Assembly (NCBI GenBank): GCA_018266215.1
Contig: JAFEAV010000071.1
Span: 1-34,627, forward strand
Direction of reading: 5' to 3'
Length of the DNA stretch: 34,627 bases
Source of the DNA: Cyanobacteria bacterium SZAS LIN-3
Lineage (GTDB): Bacteria > Cyanobacteriota > Vampirovibrionia > Obscuribacterales > Obscuribacteraceae
The translations under genes and the position numbers were made by a program. Position 1 is the first letter of the stretch, and the number at the start of each line of letters is the position of its first letter. Positions 1-8,224 of this stretch are shown piece by piece. Below the pieces are notes generated by a model, which saw only the letters and a program-made list of their open reading frames with translations, was not told the DNA's origin and ran no database searches.

Positions 1-359
1 GTGACGATATAAGGTTGGCCTTCGTCCATGACACCAAAGTCATAGAGGCGGATAATATTTGGATGGCTGAGGCGGCTGACGGCGCGCGCCTCACGGTGGA
101 ATCGCTTGACCGAGTCGGAGTTGGTGCCGAGGAAGTGGTGCAAAAGTTTGACCGCCATTTCCCGGCCGGTAGATTCCTGAATCGCCTTATAGACGACACC
201 CATCGAGCCTTTGCCTACAGGGCAGAGCACGCGATATTTATCGCCCAGAACTTTCCCGATAACCGGGTCTTCCGGAACGACTACGAGCTTTGAGCCGTCA
301 TCTGGACATTGCTCAAAATCGCCTTGGAAGTGGGTGTTGCAGTGAAGACAGAGCTTCAT
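1..359 (-). CDS. Ser/Thr protein kinase with N-terminal zinc-ribbon-like motif (partial, runs off left edge)
   Basis: The reading frame starts at an ATG at 359-357 and is still open at base 1, giving 119 residues. It opens MKLCLHCNTHF with Cys-x2-Cys and a third Cys in CPDDG, a short metal-ribbon-like head. The N-lobe of a Hanks-type kinase follows: glycine loop GKGSMGVV near residue 50, the ATP-binding lysine in MAVKLL, and the helix-C glutamate in REARAV. The catalytic loop lies outside the window. The start follows the stop of the upstream 1338-residue gene by two bases, and its ribosome site (AGGAAG) lies inside that gene's last codons, so translation is probably coupled. The head closely matches the kinase at 4446-5486, so the two are paralogues. 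Kinase assignment is firm; the target is unknown. Confidence 0.9.
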   Translation of the reverse strand, partial: MKLCLHCNTHFQGDFEQCPDDGSKLVVVPEDPVIGKVLGDKYRVLCPVGKGSMGVVYKAIQESTGREMAVKLLHHFLGTNSDSVKRFHREARAVSRLSHPNIIRLYDFGVMDEGQPYIV

Positions 360-361
360 TG

Positions 362-3300
362 TCAATTCTTCCTAACCTTTTTCTTTAGCTTACGCAGAAG
401 CTTCTGAGCGTCCTTGTATTTCTTACTCTTACTTGGGATTTTCTCCAACAGTTTCACCGCCTCCGCCGGATCATCATCGCTGGCTTTATCAGCCAACTGA
501 TAATAGAGCCCGTTCAATTTTTCACTTTCAGACGCAGTAAATTTGCCGGATTCCTTTTTCGCTTCGAGCACTTCAACGGCTTTATCCAGATCGCCACTCT
601 TAATAAGTTGTTCGACTGTCGCTTTGGACTCGGTTGGTTTGATTTTGGCGAAATCAAAGCCTTTGAAGACTCCATTTTGCAAGGCAACATAGCCGCCCAA
701 TCCGGCGATGACAAGGACAGCCACCACCAACAATATCGTACGCGGATCGGGACCACTGCGATGGCCACGCGCTCTGGCTTTTGATTTGGGCGGAGATTTC
801 TGCCCCTTCTGAGCAGCAACCTGCGCCAGGGCCTGATCCATCGGCAACTCCTGAGCGCTGCGGCTGGGCAAATCAGGCAAAGACGTCTGCGAAATCTTGG
901 CTGAGCCAAGGATACGATTGACCAGCTCGGCACGCGTCTGCGGCGAGTCGTCCACTATCGGATTGGGGGTGAATTCCGAAGGCGGCGGAGCCTGCATCGG
1001 CGGCGGCGCCTGGAAATCCGGCTGCGGTGCCAGGTTTTGCTGCGGATTAGGTGGCATGGCGTTGACCGTACCGGAAGAGCCTGGAGCCTTGGTTTGTTCT
1101 TCTAATTTGCGGTTCAAGGCGGCGATGCGAGCGCTGACAGCATCACTGGCGATACCGGAAGCTTTAGGCATATCGGTCATGGAGCCGGTGCCTGTGAATC
1201 CTGTCGTTCCAGCACTCTGTCCCGTCGGACTGAAACTGCCGGCCGGGGTATGAGTCATCGAGACTCCGGAATTGGAGCTGTTTACCGCGGTCCCGAAGGG
1301 TGAACCGGAGGTTGCCGGGCCGCCCATTCCGGGCATGCCCGATCCGGACGAAGAACCAGGCTGACCATCGGCATAGGGATTGATGGGGGTGCCAAACGGA
1401 GAGGTGCCTGCGCTTCCGCCGAAGGGCGAAGTGAACGCTTCCTTCTTCGGTTGATTGCCGGAATCGGGCGCATCCATAGACTCTACCTGCTGTCTGGAGG
1501 ACCTGCCACCGGCAGCAGCTTCGGCCGCCGCTCTGGCTTTTTCCTCGGCTGATTTTTCCGGAGCTTTACTGGCGACTTCCAGCAATCGAGAGAGCGCATC
1601 TACTTTTGAATTAGTCAAAGTAAGGGGATGAGATTCCGGAGCGGCCGGCTCAGGTTTGACCGGTTCAACCTCGGCGGCGGAAGTGATGGCTGCTTCCAGC
1701 ACTTCTTCGGCATCCTGCATGGTGGCATTAATTGGTCTGTTGAATCTGTCCGGATCATCATCGAGCAGCTTGCTCAAACCGGACGACATACTGGCGAAGT
1801 CTCCACTGCTGTGAGCGGCAGTGTCGGGCACGGCGGAGTCGCCGGCACCGGGAGCGGTATCATCGGCGGAAAACAAACCAGAGACACTGGTGGCATTGTC
1901 AGCTTCACCAGCCTCACCAAGTAGTTTGTCCAGAGCGTCCGAGATGGCGTCACCGAGACTGTTGCCCGAATCCTCGTCGTCAGCTGGTTCAGCTGCTGGT
2001 TTCGGCTGCGCTTTGACTTCCGGCTTGGCGGCAGCGGCCGGCTCAGGAGAAGCGGTCTCTACTTTTTCGTCAGCCTTGGCTCCGCCAAGCAACGAGGCCA
2101 GGGAGGAGGAAGCTGCCGGTGTGGGCTGGGATTGTACATCAGCGCTGTCGATCTGACTGAGGATCGAAGACAGCTGATCACCGTCATCCTTTTTAGGCTC
2201 TTCTTTCTTAGCTTCTTCTTTTTTGCCGCCTTCAGCCTTGGCTCCATCGGCTTTCATAGCCGCTTTAGCAGCGGCATCTTTGGCTTTGAGCTTGGCCAAA
2301 AGGCCTTTGGTTTCATGCTGCTCTTCGCCGGCCTTGGGCACAAACGCGGCCAGAGCCTCCATAGCGGAGGGAGAAAGCCCGCCCAGATCCGGGGTAATTT
2401 GTTCTGCGGCCGGCGGCTGCGGCTCACTGACCGGCGGGACAGGTTCTTCAAATCTTAAGACGGTATCGGATTCGGTGACATCGCTCGATTCGATGGTCTC
2501 AGACTGATTGACGGCCTCAATCAATTTGCTGATGGCCAGGGATTTGGGACTGACGACGGGGGTTTCGGCTTCCGCTTCACTGGAGGCTGGTTCGAGCAAG
2601 TCCGAGTCCTGCGACTGACTTTCGGCCACGGCGGCTTCGGCAGACCAGTCGGAAATGGACTCGCGGCCAGGAGAGGAAAAATCAGTGCCTGAGGTGACGA
2701 TTTCATTGCTGAACAGAGAGGAAAATGCCGGCGGTTCAGCCTTATCCGAAACTCGCATGGACGAGCTGTCGACCTGCTCCTGCACTTCATCAAAGGCGGA
2801 CTGCTCGGCGTCACGACGATCCGGAGCAAAGAGCGCGTCATGCTCACCGGTAGGAACCATCAAATCGGAAAAAGTCGTATGTTTGTTCTCTTCTTCCGAC
2901 GGTCCGGAACCGGCCAGCAAATTGCCGAAACCGAGGGCCTTCTTGGGGGGTTCCACTTCGTAGCGACTGTTGAGAACACCCGAATCAAACAAGCTGGAAA
3001 GAGAAGATCTGGGTCCGGCATCGGCTGAACTCCTGGATGGTGCCGCCGGCGCTTCGGGCTCTGGCTCGACCACAGGAACAGCCTTAGCTACTTCCGGCTC
3101 GGCCGGCACTTCGGTTCTGGCGGCCGGGATATTGGCGTCCAGATAATCCTTGAGGGAAAGTTCCGGTTCCGGTGCGGCAGCAGCAGGAGCAGGGGCGGAG
3201 GCGGGAGCAGGGGCGAAGGAGGGAGCATCATCGTAGCCGAAGTCATTATCAGTCGGAGCCTGAGAATCTGCCGGAGCTGCATTCTGCAATGCCTTTGCCT

Positions 3301-4378
3301 CTTCCATAAAGGCACGGGCAAGTTTTTCGGCGTCGGTTTCCACCCGGGGCCTGGAAACAGGAGCGGGGGCGGAAGGGGGACTGGCAGGTGCGGAGGAGTA
3401 AGGTGAGGAGGACGAAGAAGGAGAAGAAGAATACGAAGAAGAGGAAGATGCCGGGCCGGGTGGCGCCGAAGAGCCAGCCTGACTGGGCGGCGAAGCATTT
3501 GATGGAGCCGGGGCTGAGGGAGCCGGAGCGGAAGGTACCGGAGCTGATTGGACAGGACCGGACTGCACAGAAGAGGAGGGCGGCACAGGCTGAGCCGGTT
3601 TGGGCGTAGCAACAGGCTGGGGCGCGCGATTGACAGGGGCGGAGCTGGGCGCCTTGGGCGCCATGGCTTCCCGACCGGGCTCGATAACCGGCTTATAACT
3701 GTACGGTTGAGCGGGCCGTCCTGGAGTTTTAGGCGGCTGTTTCAAAAGTGGCGGTGCGCTGCTGGAAGAGAGCGTACTCATCGGCTTGGCCTGGGGGCCT
3801 TTCAGTTTATCCTGCCCTAAAGGCACGGCCGGACCAGGTCTTGCCATTTCGCGAGAGGGCGAGGAAGAAGAACCCGGGTAGCCCTCCGCCACCGCCGGCG
3901 GTGCTTCAGCCGGTGCCGGGGAGGGTGCATTTTGTGACTCAGTACTGGTGGAGAAAAGTTCCGGATTGCCGGAACGGGCAATCGCTCCCCATCGAGCGCT
4001 GCTGTCCTCGACGGGCGTGGGCGCAGGGGCCGGAGCAGGGGCAGGTGCAGGGGGAAGGACGATACCTATGGGAGATTCATCGGCGGCATCGTCCCACGAC
4101 GAAACGGACTGGGCCTGACCGGCACCGTTGGAACCGGGCTGCTCCATATCCCCCGTCGTAGATTTATCAGCCACACTGGCCTGATCCGCATGAGCCTGCG
4201 CAGCATCAGCGGCGGCGGCCACGGAGGTGTGGGTGCCGGTGCTTGTGCCCGGCTTTTTCACAAGAGCCGAAAGCTTCTGCGAAATGTCCGTCTTGCCCGC
4301 CGGTTCTTCACCTCGGCCCTGACTATTGCCACCTTTTTTATTGAGGTAAGGCGTTAAATCTGGCAGCTCATCCTTCAA
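362..4378 (-). CDS. Giant low-complexity Ser/Pro/Ala-rich single-pass membrane protein
   Basis: This 1338-residue protein is almost all disordered sequence rich in Pro, Ala, Ser, Glu and Lys, with poly-Ser and Pro-Ala runs. One hydrophobic segment (TILLVVAVLVIAGLGGYVAL, about residues 1211-1232) follows a basic stretch (KSKARARGHR). By the positive-inside rule the long N-terminal part is cytoplasmic. About 100 outside residues remain, with helical TPR-like character (GDLDKAVEVLEAKKESG, AEAVKLLEKIPS). The start is a TTG with a good ribosome site (GAGGAAG) seven bases upstream. It sits between two kinase genes on the same strand, 67 bases after one and 2 bases before the other, so it is probably cotranscribed and may be their substrate or scaffold; that is inference. 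I recognise no family. Short Leu-Ser-x-Leu-Leu/Phe motifs recur along the disordered part. Confidence 0.88.
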   Translation of the reverse strand: MKDELPDLTPYLNKKGGNSQGRGEEPAGKTDISQKLSALVKKPGTSTGTHTSVAAAADAAQAHADQASVADKSTTGDMEQPGSNGAGQAQSVSSWDDAADESPIGIVLPPAPAPAPAPAPTPVEDSSARWGAIARSGNPELFSTSTESQNAPSPAPAEAPPAVAEGYPGSSSSPSREMARPGPAVPLGQDKLKGPQAKPMSTLSSSSAPPLLKQPPKTPGRPAQPYSYKPVIEPGREAMAPKAPSSAPVNRAPQPVATPKPAQPVPPSSSVQSGPVQSAPVPSAPAPSAPAPSNASPPSQAGSSAPPGPASSSSSYSSSPSSSSSPYSSAPASPPSAPAPVSRPRVETDAEKLARAFMEEAKALQNAAPADSQAPTDNDFGYDDAPSFAPAPASAPAPAAAAPEPELSLKDYLDANIPAARTEVPAEPEVAKAVPVVEPEPEAPAAPSRSSADAGPRSSLSSLFDSGVLNSRYEVEPPKKALGFGNLLAGSGPSEEENKHTTFSDLMVPTGEHDALFAPDRRDAEQSAFDEVQEQVDSSSMRVSDKAEPPAFSSLFSNEIVTSGTDFSSPGRESISDWSAEAAVAESQSQDSDLLEPASSEAEAETPVVSPKSLAISKLIEAVNQSETIESSDVTESDTVLRFEEPVPPVSEPQPPAAEQITPDLGGLSPSAMEALAAFVPKAGEEQHETKGLLAKLKAKDAAAKAAMKADGAKAEGGKKEEAKKEEPKKDDGDQLSSILSQIDSADVQSQPTPAASSSLASLLGGAKADEKVETASPEPAAAAKPEVKAQPKPAAEPADDEDSGNSLGDAISDALDKLLGEAGEADNATSVSGLFSADDTAPGAGDSAVPDTAAHSSGDFASMSSGLSKLLDDDPDRFNRPINATMQDAEEVLEAAITSAAEVEPVKPEPAAPESHPLTLTNSKVDALSRLLEVASKAPEKSAEEKARAAAEAAAGGRSSRQQVESMDAPDSGNQPKKEAFTSPFGGSAGTSPFGTPINPYADGQPGSSSGSGMPGMGGPATSGSPFGTAVNSSNSGVSMTHTPAGSFSPTGQSAGTTGFTGTGSMTDMPKASGIASDAVSARIAALNRKLEEQTKAPGSSGTVNAMPPNPQQNLAPQPDFQAPPPMQAPPPSEFTPNPIVDDSPQTRAELVNRILGSAKISQTSLPDLPSRSAQELPMDQALAQVAAQKGQKSPPKSKARARGHRSGPDPRTILLVVAVLVIAGLGGYVALQNGVFKGFDFAKIKPTESKATVEQLIKSGDLDKAVEVLEAKKESGKFTASESEKLNGLYYQLADKASDDDPAEAVKLLEKIPSKSKKYKDAQKLLRKLKKKVRKN
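3392..3449. repeat. Polypurine tract encoding a poly-Ser run
   Basis: The plus strand is nearly pure A/G here (GAGGAGGACGAAGAAGGAG and similar), with a few T or C interruptions. The minus strand reads it as Ser codons with occasional Tyr and Pro inside the giant membrane protein. It is a simple-sequence region prone to length change rather than a separate element. Confidence 0.6.
4021..4053. repeat. Pro-Ala dipeptide codon repeat
   Basis: Imperfect six-base repeats (GGGGCC / GGAGCA / GGGGCA / GGTGCA) encode alternating Pro-Ala on the minus strand near residues 108-118 of the giant membrane protein. A second Pro-Ala-rich patch lies near 3178-3220. These are low-complexity linker codons. Confidence 0.6.
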
Positions 4379-4445
4379 ACTATTCTTCCTCTTTCGAACA
4401 TATTAAGCATGAATGCCTCCCAAACATTCAAACAGCCGATAAATA

Positions 4446-5486
4446 CTACGACTGCCCCCTCAAACGCTCACTTACCCTTGTTGAAGGATTTTGCAACCTG
4501 TCGTCATCATTTTGATTCAATCCCTTAACCGTTGCAAAACCGGAAGCCTCACAGGCCGCGGTCAAGTTATTGCTGAAATCAACGATATTGTCGAAACGCT
4601 CCCTGGGATTTTTCATAAGGGCCTTGCTCACTATGTGTTCGACCATCTCGGGAATGTTCAGGTCAGGTCTCAGCTCAGCCATCTTGGGCAGCTTCTCGTT
4701 GACTGTCTTGACCATGTATTCCTTGGATGTGGTGGCGACAAAAGGCTTTTTGCCGGTAAACATCTCAAAAACAACCAGGCCCATAGAGTAAACGTCGGTG
4801 CGGTGGTCAAGCGGCAACCCGCGACACTGCTCCGGACTCATGTAAGCCGGCGATCCGGCCACGGTCGTGGGACGGGACATAGTGTTCAGTCGGTTTTCAA
4901 AAGCGGTATAGGCAATACCGAAATCGCAGATTTTGACGAAGTCCAGGGAGCTGGTATTGTCCAGAACGATGTTTTCCGGCTTGATGTCGCGATGCACAAA
5001 GCCCTGGGAATGGGCTTCTTTCAAAGCGCCGCAGACTTGCTTGGTAATATCGAGCACCCGACTGGGATGCAATCCCCTGGGCTGGTTGGCCAGGAGCGAG
5101 GAAAGGGCTGTACCCTCGAGATAGTCCATGACCAGATAGGGCTGACCGTCGTCGGTAACGCCGGACTCCCAGAGACTGACAATATTGGGATGACGCAGAT
5201 TCTCCAGGGCGCTTACCTCCCTGGTGAACTTCTCCAGACTCTTAGGGTCGGCTCCAAGATAGCTGTGCACGACTTTTATAGCCACCGAAGAACCCATGCG
5301 CAGACGGGTGGCTTTGTAGACGATACCGCTGGCACCCTTGCCCACGACTGATTCAACGGCATAGCGATTGTTAATCAGAGCGCCTATCAGAGGGTCCTTA
5401 CCGACAACTTCCAAAGCCAAGCCATCGTTCGGACAAGTTTGTTTGTCATCCGAAAAATAGTTATTGCAGCGCAGGCAAAGCTTCAT
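4446..5486 (-). CDS. Ser/Thr protein kinase with N-terminal zinc-ribbon-like motif
   Basis: This is a complete, apparently active Hanks-type kinase of 346 residues. A three-Cys head (Cys4, Cys7, Cys18, the last in CPNDG) precedes the kinase domain. Visible kinase motifs are the glycine loop GKGASG at 49-54, Lys71 in VAIK, HRDIKPEN at 165-172, DFG at 188-190 and SPE at 217-219. There is no transmembrane segment or extracellular sensor, so it is cytoplasmic. The frame stays open upstream to a GTG at 5549, but I chose the ATG at 5486 because MKLCLRCN matches the start of the paralogue at 359; the ribosome site for either start is weak. It is first in a minus-strand cassette with the giant disordered protein and the second kinase. 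The absence of a receptor domain suggests the metal ribbon or the membrane neighbour provides input (inference). Confidence 0.93.
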   Translation of the reverse strand: MKLCLRCNNYFSDDKQTCPNDGLALEVVGKDPLIGALINNRYAVESVVGKGASGIVYKATRLRMGSSVAIKVVHSYLGADPKSLEKFTREVSALENLRHPNIVSLWESGVTDDGQPYLVMDYLEGTALSSLLANQPRGLHPSRVLDITKQVCGALKEAHSQGFVHRDIKPENIVLDNTSSLDFVKICDFGIAYTAFENRLNTMSRPTTVAGSPAYMSPEQCRGLPLDHRTDVYSMGLVVFEMFTGKKPFVATTSKEYMVKTVNEKLPKMAELRPDLNIPEMVEHIVSKALMKNPRERFDNIVDFSNNLTAACEASGFATVKGLNQNDDDRLQNPSTRVSERLRGQS

Positions 5487-5596
5487 CTTGGTAAGGTCTT
5501 TATGGGGTCCGTCATTAGTACTTACCCATAGTAAGCAATGATCCACCACCTGAGGAGCTTTACGGAACTTTTGAAGAGGTTAAATTATCATCTTGA

Positions 5597-5620
5597 CCTC
5601 TAAATATAGTATTTAAGAGG
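5597..5620. promoter_or_regulatory. Imperfect inverted repeat overlapping a possible -10 box upstream of the kinase cassette
   Basis: The arms CCTCTAAATA and TATTTAAGAGG pair around TAG with one bulged A. On the minus strand the centre contains TATATT, five of six matches to a sigma-70 -10 box, about 110 bases before the kinase ATG. No good -35 box is visible at 17 bases. It could be an operator over the promoter of the kinase cassette. There is no T-run, so a terminator for dprA is unlikely. Confidence 0.3.
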
Positions 5621-5660
5621 CATTGATCAGATCATGGCTGTAATCTTTGCAAACAGGGGC

Positions 5661-6809
5661 TCAAGCCTTTATGTAAGCATCACCGGCCAGCCGTTCCACA
5701 ACCCCGGCCAGCTCAAGGATAGTGAGCGTGCTTGACAGCTCCCCTACATTCATACCCGTCGTATCGGCCAGCTGGTCGAAGTGAACCGGCTCGTCGCCAA
5801 TCAGGTCAAAGACCTCCCGTTCCCGGCCAAAAAGTTCAATAGCGCGCGGTGACTCTTTCGCCCTGGAATGTCCGGCAATATTCAGGTCGGTAAGGATAGT
5901 CTGGACATTAGTCACCAATTTAGCCTTGGTTTCAGTTATCAGCTTGTGAGTACCGATGGACTGAGGGCTTTCAATCTTGTTGGGAATGGCAAAGACACTG
6001 CGACCATAGTCGAAAGCCTGGCTGCTGGTAATGAGCGAACCGGACTTTTCGCCCGCCTCAATAACGAGCAGGCCCTTGGTCATGCCGGCAATAATGCGAT
6101 TGCGTGCAGGAAAGTGCCACTGGTCGGGCTTGATACCCGGGAAAAACTCCGAAATGACGCAGCCCTGCTCCGACTCGGTCAATTTTTTGTAGAGCGGGCG
6201 ATTACTGGAAGGGTAACAATGGTCAGGTCCACCGGCGACCACAGCAATCGTCCTGCCACCAGCTTCGATGGCACCCCAGTGGGCAAGCGAATCTACACCC
6301 ACAGCCATACCACTGACAATGGTCATCCCGGCACTGGCTAAGTCCTTGGCGAAAGCTTTGGCGTGTTTCTGACCGTACATGGACGGATGACGCGTACCGA
6401 CTACCCCGATGGAGGGCTCAAGCTGCGACAGAGAGAGACCGCCGATATGATAGAGAACAGCGGGCGGATCGTTGCAATGCCGGAGCATGGCGGGATAAAA
6501 GGGATGCGCCATAGCGTAGGCCGTGGCCTTTGTTTCCTTCAATGCCGCGAGCAAAAGATCGGGATCGACAGTGGCCCTCTTTTTCAGCAATTTGTCTATC
6601 AAGTGCATCGTCAGCCAATCGAGACCCAACTTCTCGGCCTGGCCCATGGTAATCAACTCGTCTCGGCTGGCCAACCAAAAGGGTTTTAGAGAATTGAACT
6701 TCTCGTAAAAATTCCACAAGTTGTATCCGGTTGTACACTGAGAGAGGGCGAGCCAGTACTTAAGCTCGTTGTCGCCAAACGTGTCCTGTGGGTCTTCAAT
6801 TAAATGCAT
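5661..6809 (-). CDS. dprA: DNA-processing protein DprA (Smf)
   Basis: DprA loads RecA onto incoming single-stranded DNA during natural transformation. The 382-residue protein has an N-terminal helical region, then the Rossmann-like DprA core. Core motifs visible are SIGVVGTRHPSMYG, SGMAVGVDSLAH, FPARNRIIAGM, VIEAGEKSGSLITSSQA and VFAIPNKIESP. A C-terminal winged-helix-like segment (PVHFDQLADTTGMNVGELSS) follows, as in full-length DprA proteins. The chosen start is the ATG at 6809; the ribosome site is weak. It is transcribed away from the TPR-PDZ gene at 6890 and toward the kinase cassette 174 bases downstream. No other competence gene is in the window, so competence itself cannot be inferred. 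Confidence 0.93.
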   Translation of the reverse strand: MHLIEDPQDTFGDNELKYWLALSQCTTGYNLWNFYEKFNSLKPFWLASRDELITMGQAEKLGLDWLTMHLIDKLLKKRATVDPDLLLAALKETKATAYAMAHPFYPAMLRHCNDPPAVLYHIGGLSLSQLEPSIGVVGTRHPSMYGQKHAKAFAKDLASAGMTIVSGMAVGVDSLAHWGAIEAGGRTIAVVAGGPDHCYPSSNRPLYKKLTESEQGCVISEFFPGIKPDQWHFPARNRIIAGMTKGLLVIEAGEKSGSLITSSQAFDYGRSVFAIPNKIESPQSIGTHKLITETKAKLVTNVQTILTDLNIAGHSRAKESPRAIELFGREREVFDLIGDEPVHFDQLADTTGMNVGELSSTLTILELAGVVERLAGDAYIKA

Positions 6810-6889
6810 AGGAGGCTCATCTTAACACTAAGTGGGTGCTAGCATTAAGTACAGTAATTCCGTTCAAAAAGTTCAAAATAATCGCGGTC

Positions 6890-8224
6890 ATGCTTAAAAA
6901 AGATTCCAGCCCAAACAAATTCCGACAACTAGCCCTTTCCCTGGCCCTTGTCAGTATTGTTTCAAGCCTGCCGGCAAGGGCGGAAGGTGAGCTGAATGCC
7001 GATGAGCTCAATAAGCTCAAACTGGTCGAAGAAAAATTATTTGTCAGGACCTATGACGACGACGCACCCGGCACCAGGGTGGAGCGGATAGAAAAGCGCA
7101 TGTTTGGCGAGGGCTCCAGTGGGGGCCTGCACGAACGCATGAGCAAAATTATCGAAATAGCCAAGCCGGTGGAAAAGCCCAAGACCGCCCCCCGCGGCGC
7201 AGGTGCCAGACCAACCGCCTCGGCCGCGCCCAGTCAGCCCTCGGCTGAAGAACTGCGCATGCGACAGGAGGACGCCCGCGAGCAAATGCGGCAAAGGGCA
7301 ATAGCGGCCAAGGAAGAGGAAGTGACCCAACTGCTTGGGGAGGCGGTTTCGCTCTACAAAGCGCAGCGCGGCCCCGAAGCCATGGATAAATTTCAACAGG
7401 TAGTGCGCCTGGCACCGGACAATGCCGAAGCTCATTTCAGCATCGGTGTCATCTACGAAGCGCAAAGGCGTTACAGCGATGCCCTGAAAAGTTATCAGCG
7501 CGCCGCAGAATTAAATCCGGACAAACGAGACTATAAAGAAGCGGTCGCCATAGTGCAAAAGAAAGCGCTGGTGGAAAATGATCCGGTCAAGGCCGAACTC
7601 AAGGCCCTGGCGCAGCAAGCCTCCGAAGCCTACAGCCTGGGCGAATTTCAATCGGCGCTGGGACTATACAAAGAGCTCGACCAGAAAGCGCCCAAGCAAG
7701 CTCTGGTGAAATACAATATTGGCACCATCTACCTGGCCCTGAAAAATCCGGTGCAGGCTCTGGAATATTTCCAGGACGCGCACAAGCTCAAGCCGGAGGA
7801 GCCCAGGTTTAAGGAAGCCTGCGAAAAATTACAGAGCAATCTCAAGCATCAACAAGCCGAACGCCAGGCCGCCGAGGGCGGCTGGCAGAATCCAGGCAAG
7901 ACGGTGATAAGCTTCGTCAACGCCGGCAATAACGGTGGTGCCGGCGGTGGCAACAATTCTTCCGGCGGCGGCAAGATGACACCACTGGCGACATCATATG
8001 GTTTGATGCTGCGCCACAATCGCGAAGGTGTGGAAATCACCACAATCGGCATCGGCTCCCGGGCGGCACAGTGTGGCCTGCTTAAAGGAGACCTGATTAA
8101 AGCGGTCGACGGAGTGGTGGTTGAATCCACCGACCAGATCAATCAGATATTTGCGGCAAAACCAAACGCCAAGTTTCAATTGTTAGTGCAAAGAGGCACT
8201 AAAATCGGGCAGATAGTTTTTTAG
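6890..8224 (+). CDS. Secreted TPR-repeat protein with C-terminal PDZ domain
   Basis: From the ATG at 6890 the product is 444 residues. A signal peptide (basic start, hydrophobic LALSLALVSIVSS, cleavage likely after PARA) sends it out of the cytoplasm. An early segment (VEEKLFVRTYDDDAPGTRVE) is followed by a charged linker. Then come two groups of TPR-like repeats (AVSLYKAQRGPEAMDKFQQV and ALGLYKELDQKAPKQ), a Gly/Asn linker, and a PDZ domain ending the protein (GLLKGDLIKAVDGVVVEST). No protease catalytic domain is present, so a scaffolding or peptide-binding role in the periplasm is likely. The frame also has a GTG at 6836, which would add 18 residues before a normal signal peptide; I prefer 6890. 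Its stop overlaps the stop of mqnE on the other strand. No specific family is recognised. Confidence 0.85.
   Translation: MLKKDSSPNKFRQLALSLALVSIVSSLPARAEGELNADELNKLKLVEEKLFVRTYDDDAPGTRVERIEKRMFGEGSSGGLHERMSKIIEIAKPVEKPKTAPRGAGARPTASAAPSQPSAEELRMRQEDAREQMRQRAIAAKEEEVTQLLGEAVSLYKAQRGPEAMDKFQQVVRLAPDNAEAHFSIGVIYEAQRRYSDALKSYQRAAELNPDKRDYKEAVAIVQKKALVENDPVKAELKALAQQASEAYSLGEFQSALGLYKELDQKAPKQALVKYNIGTIYLALKNPVQALEYFQDAHKLKPEEPRFKEACEKLQSNLKHQQAERQAAEGGWQNPGKTVISFVNAGNNGGAGGGNNSSGGGKMTPLATSYGLMLRHNREGVEITTIGIGSRAAQCGLLKGDLIKAVDGVVVESTDQINQIFAAKPNAKFQLLVQRGTKIGQIVF

Noticed and set aside
3160..4060. Pro-Ala and Ser codon repeats as a possible repeat array or CRISPR
   Set aside because: Units are irregular, have no unique spacers and are in frame within the giant coding region; they are low-complexity codons.
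4491..5351. A 286-codon plus-strand frame opposite the kinase
   Set aside because: The minus strand carries all kinase catalytic motifs, so this is a shadow frame.
5487..5549. Extended 367-residue form of the first kinase starting at GTG 5549
   Set aside because: The added residues precede a head that matches the paralogue's true N-terminus and show no domain of their own.
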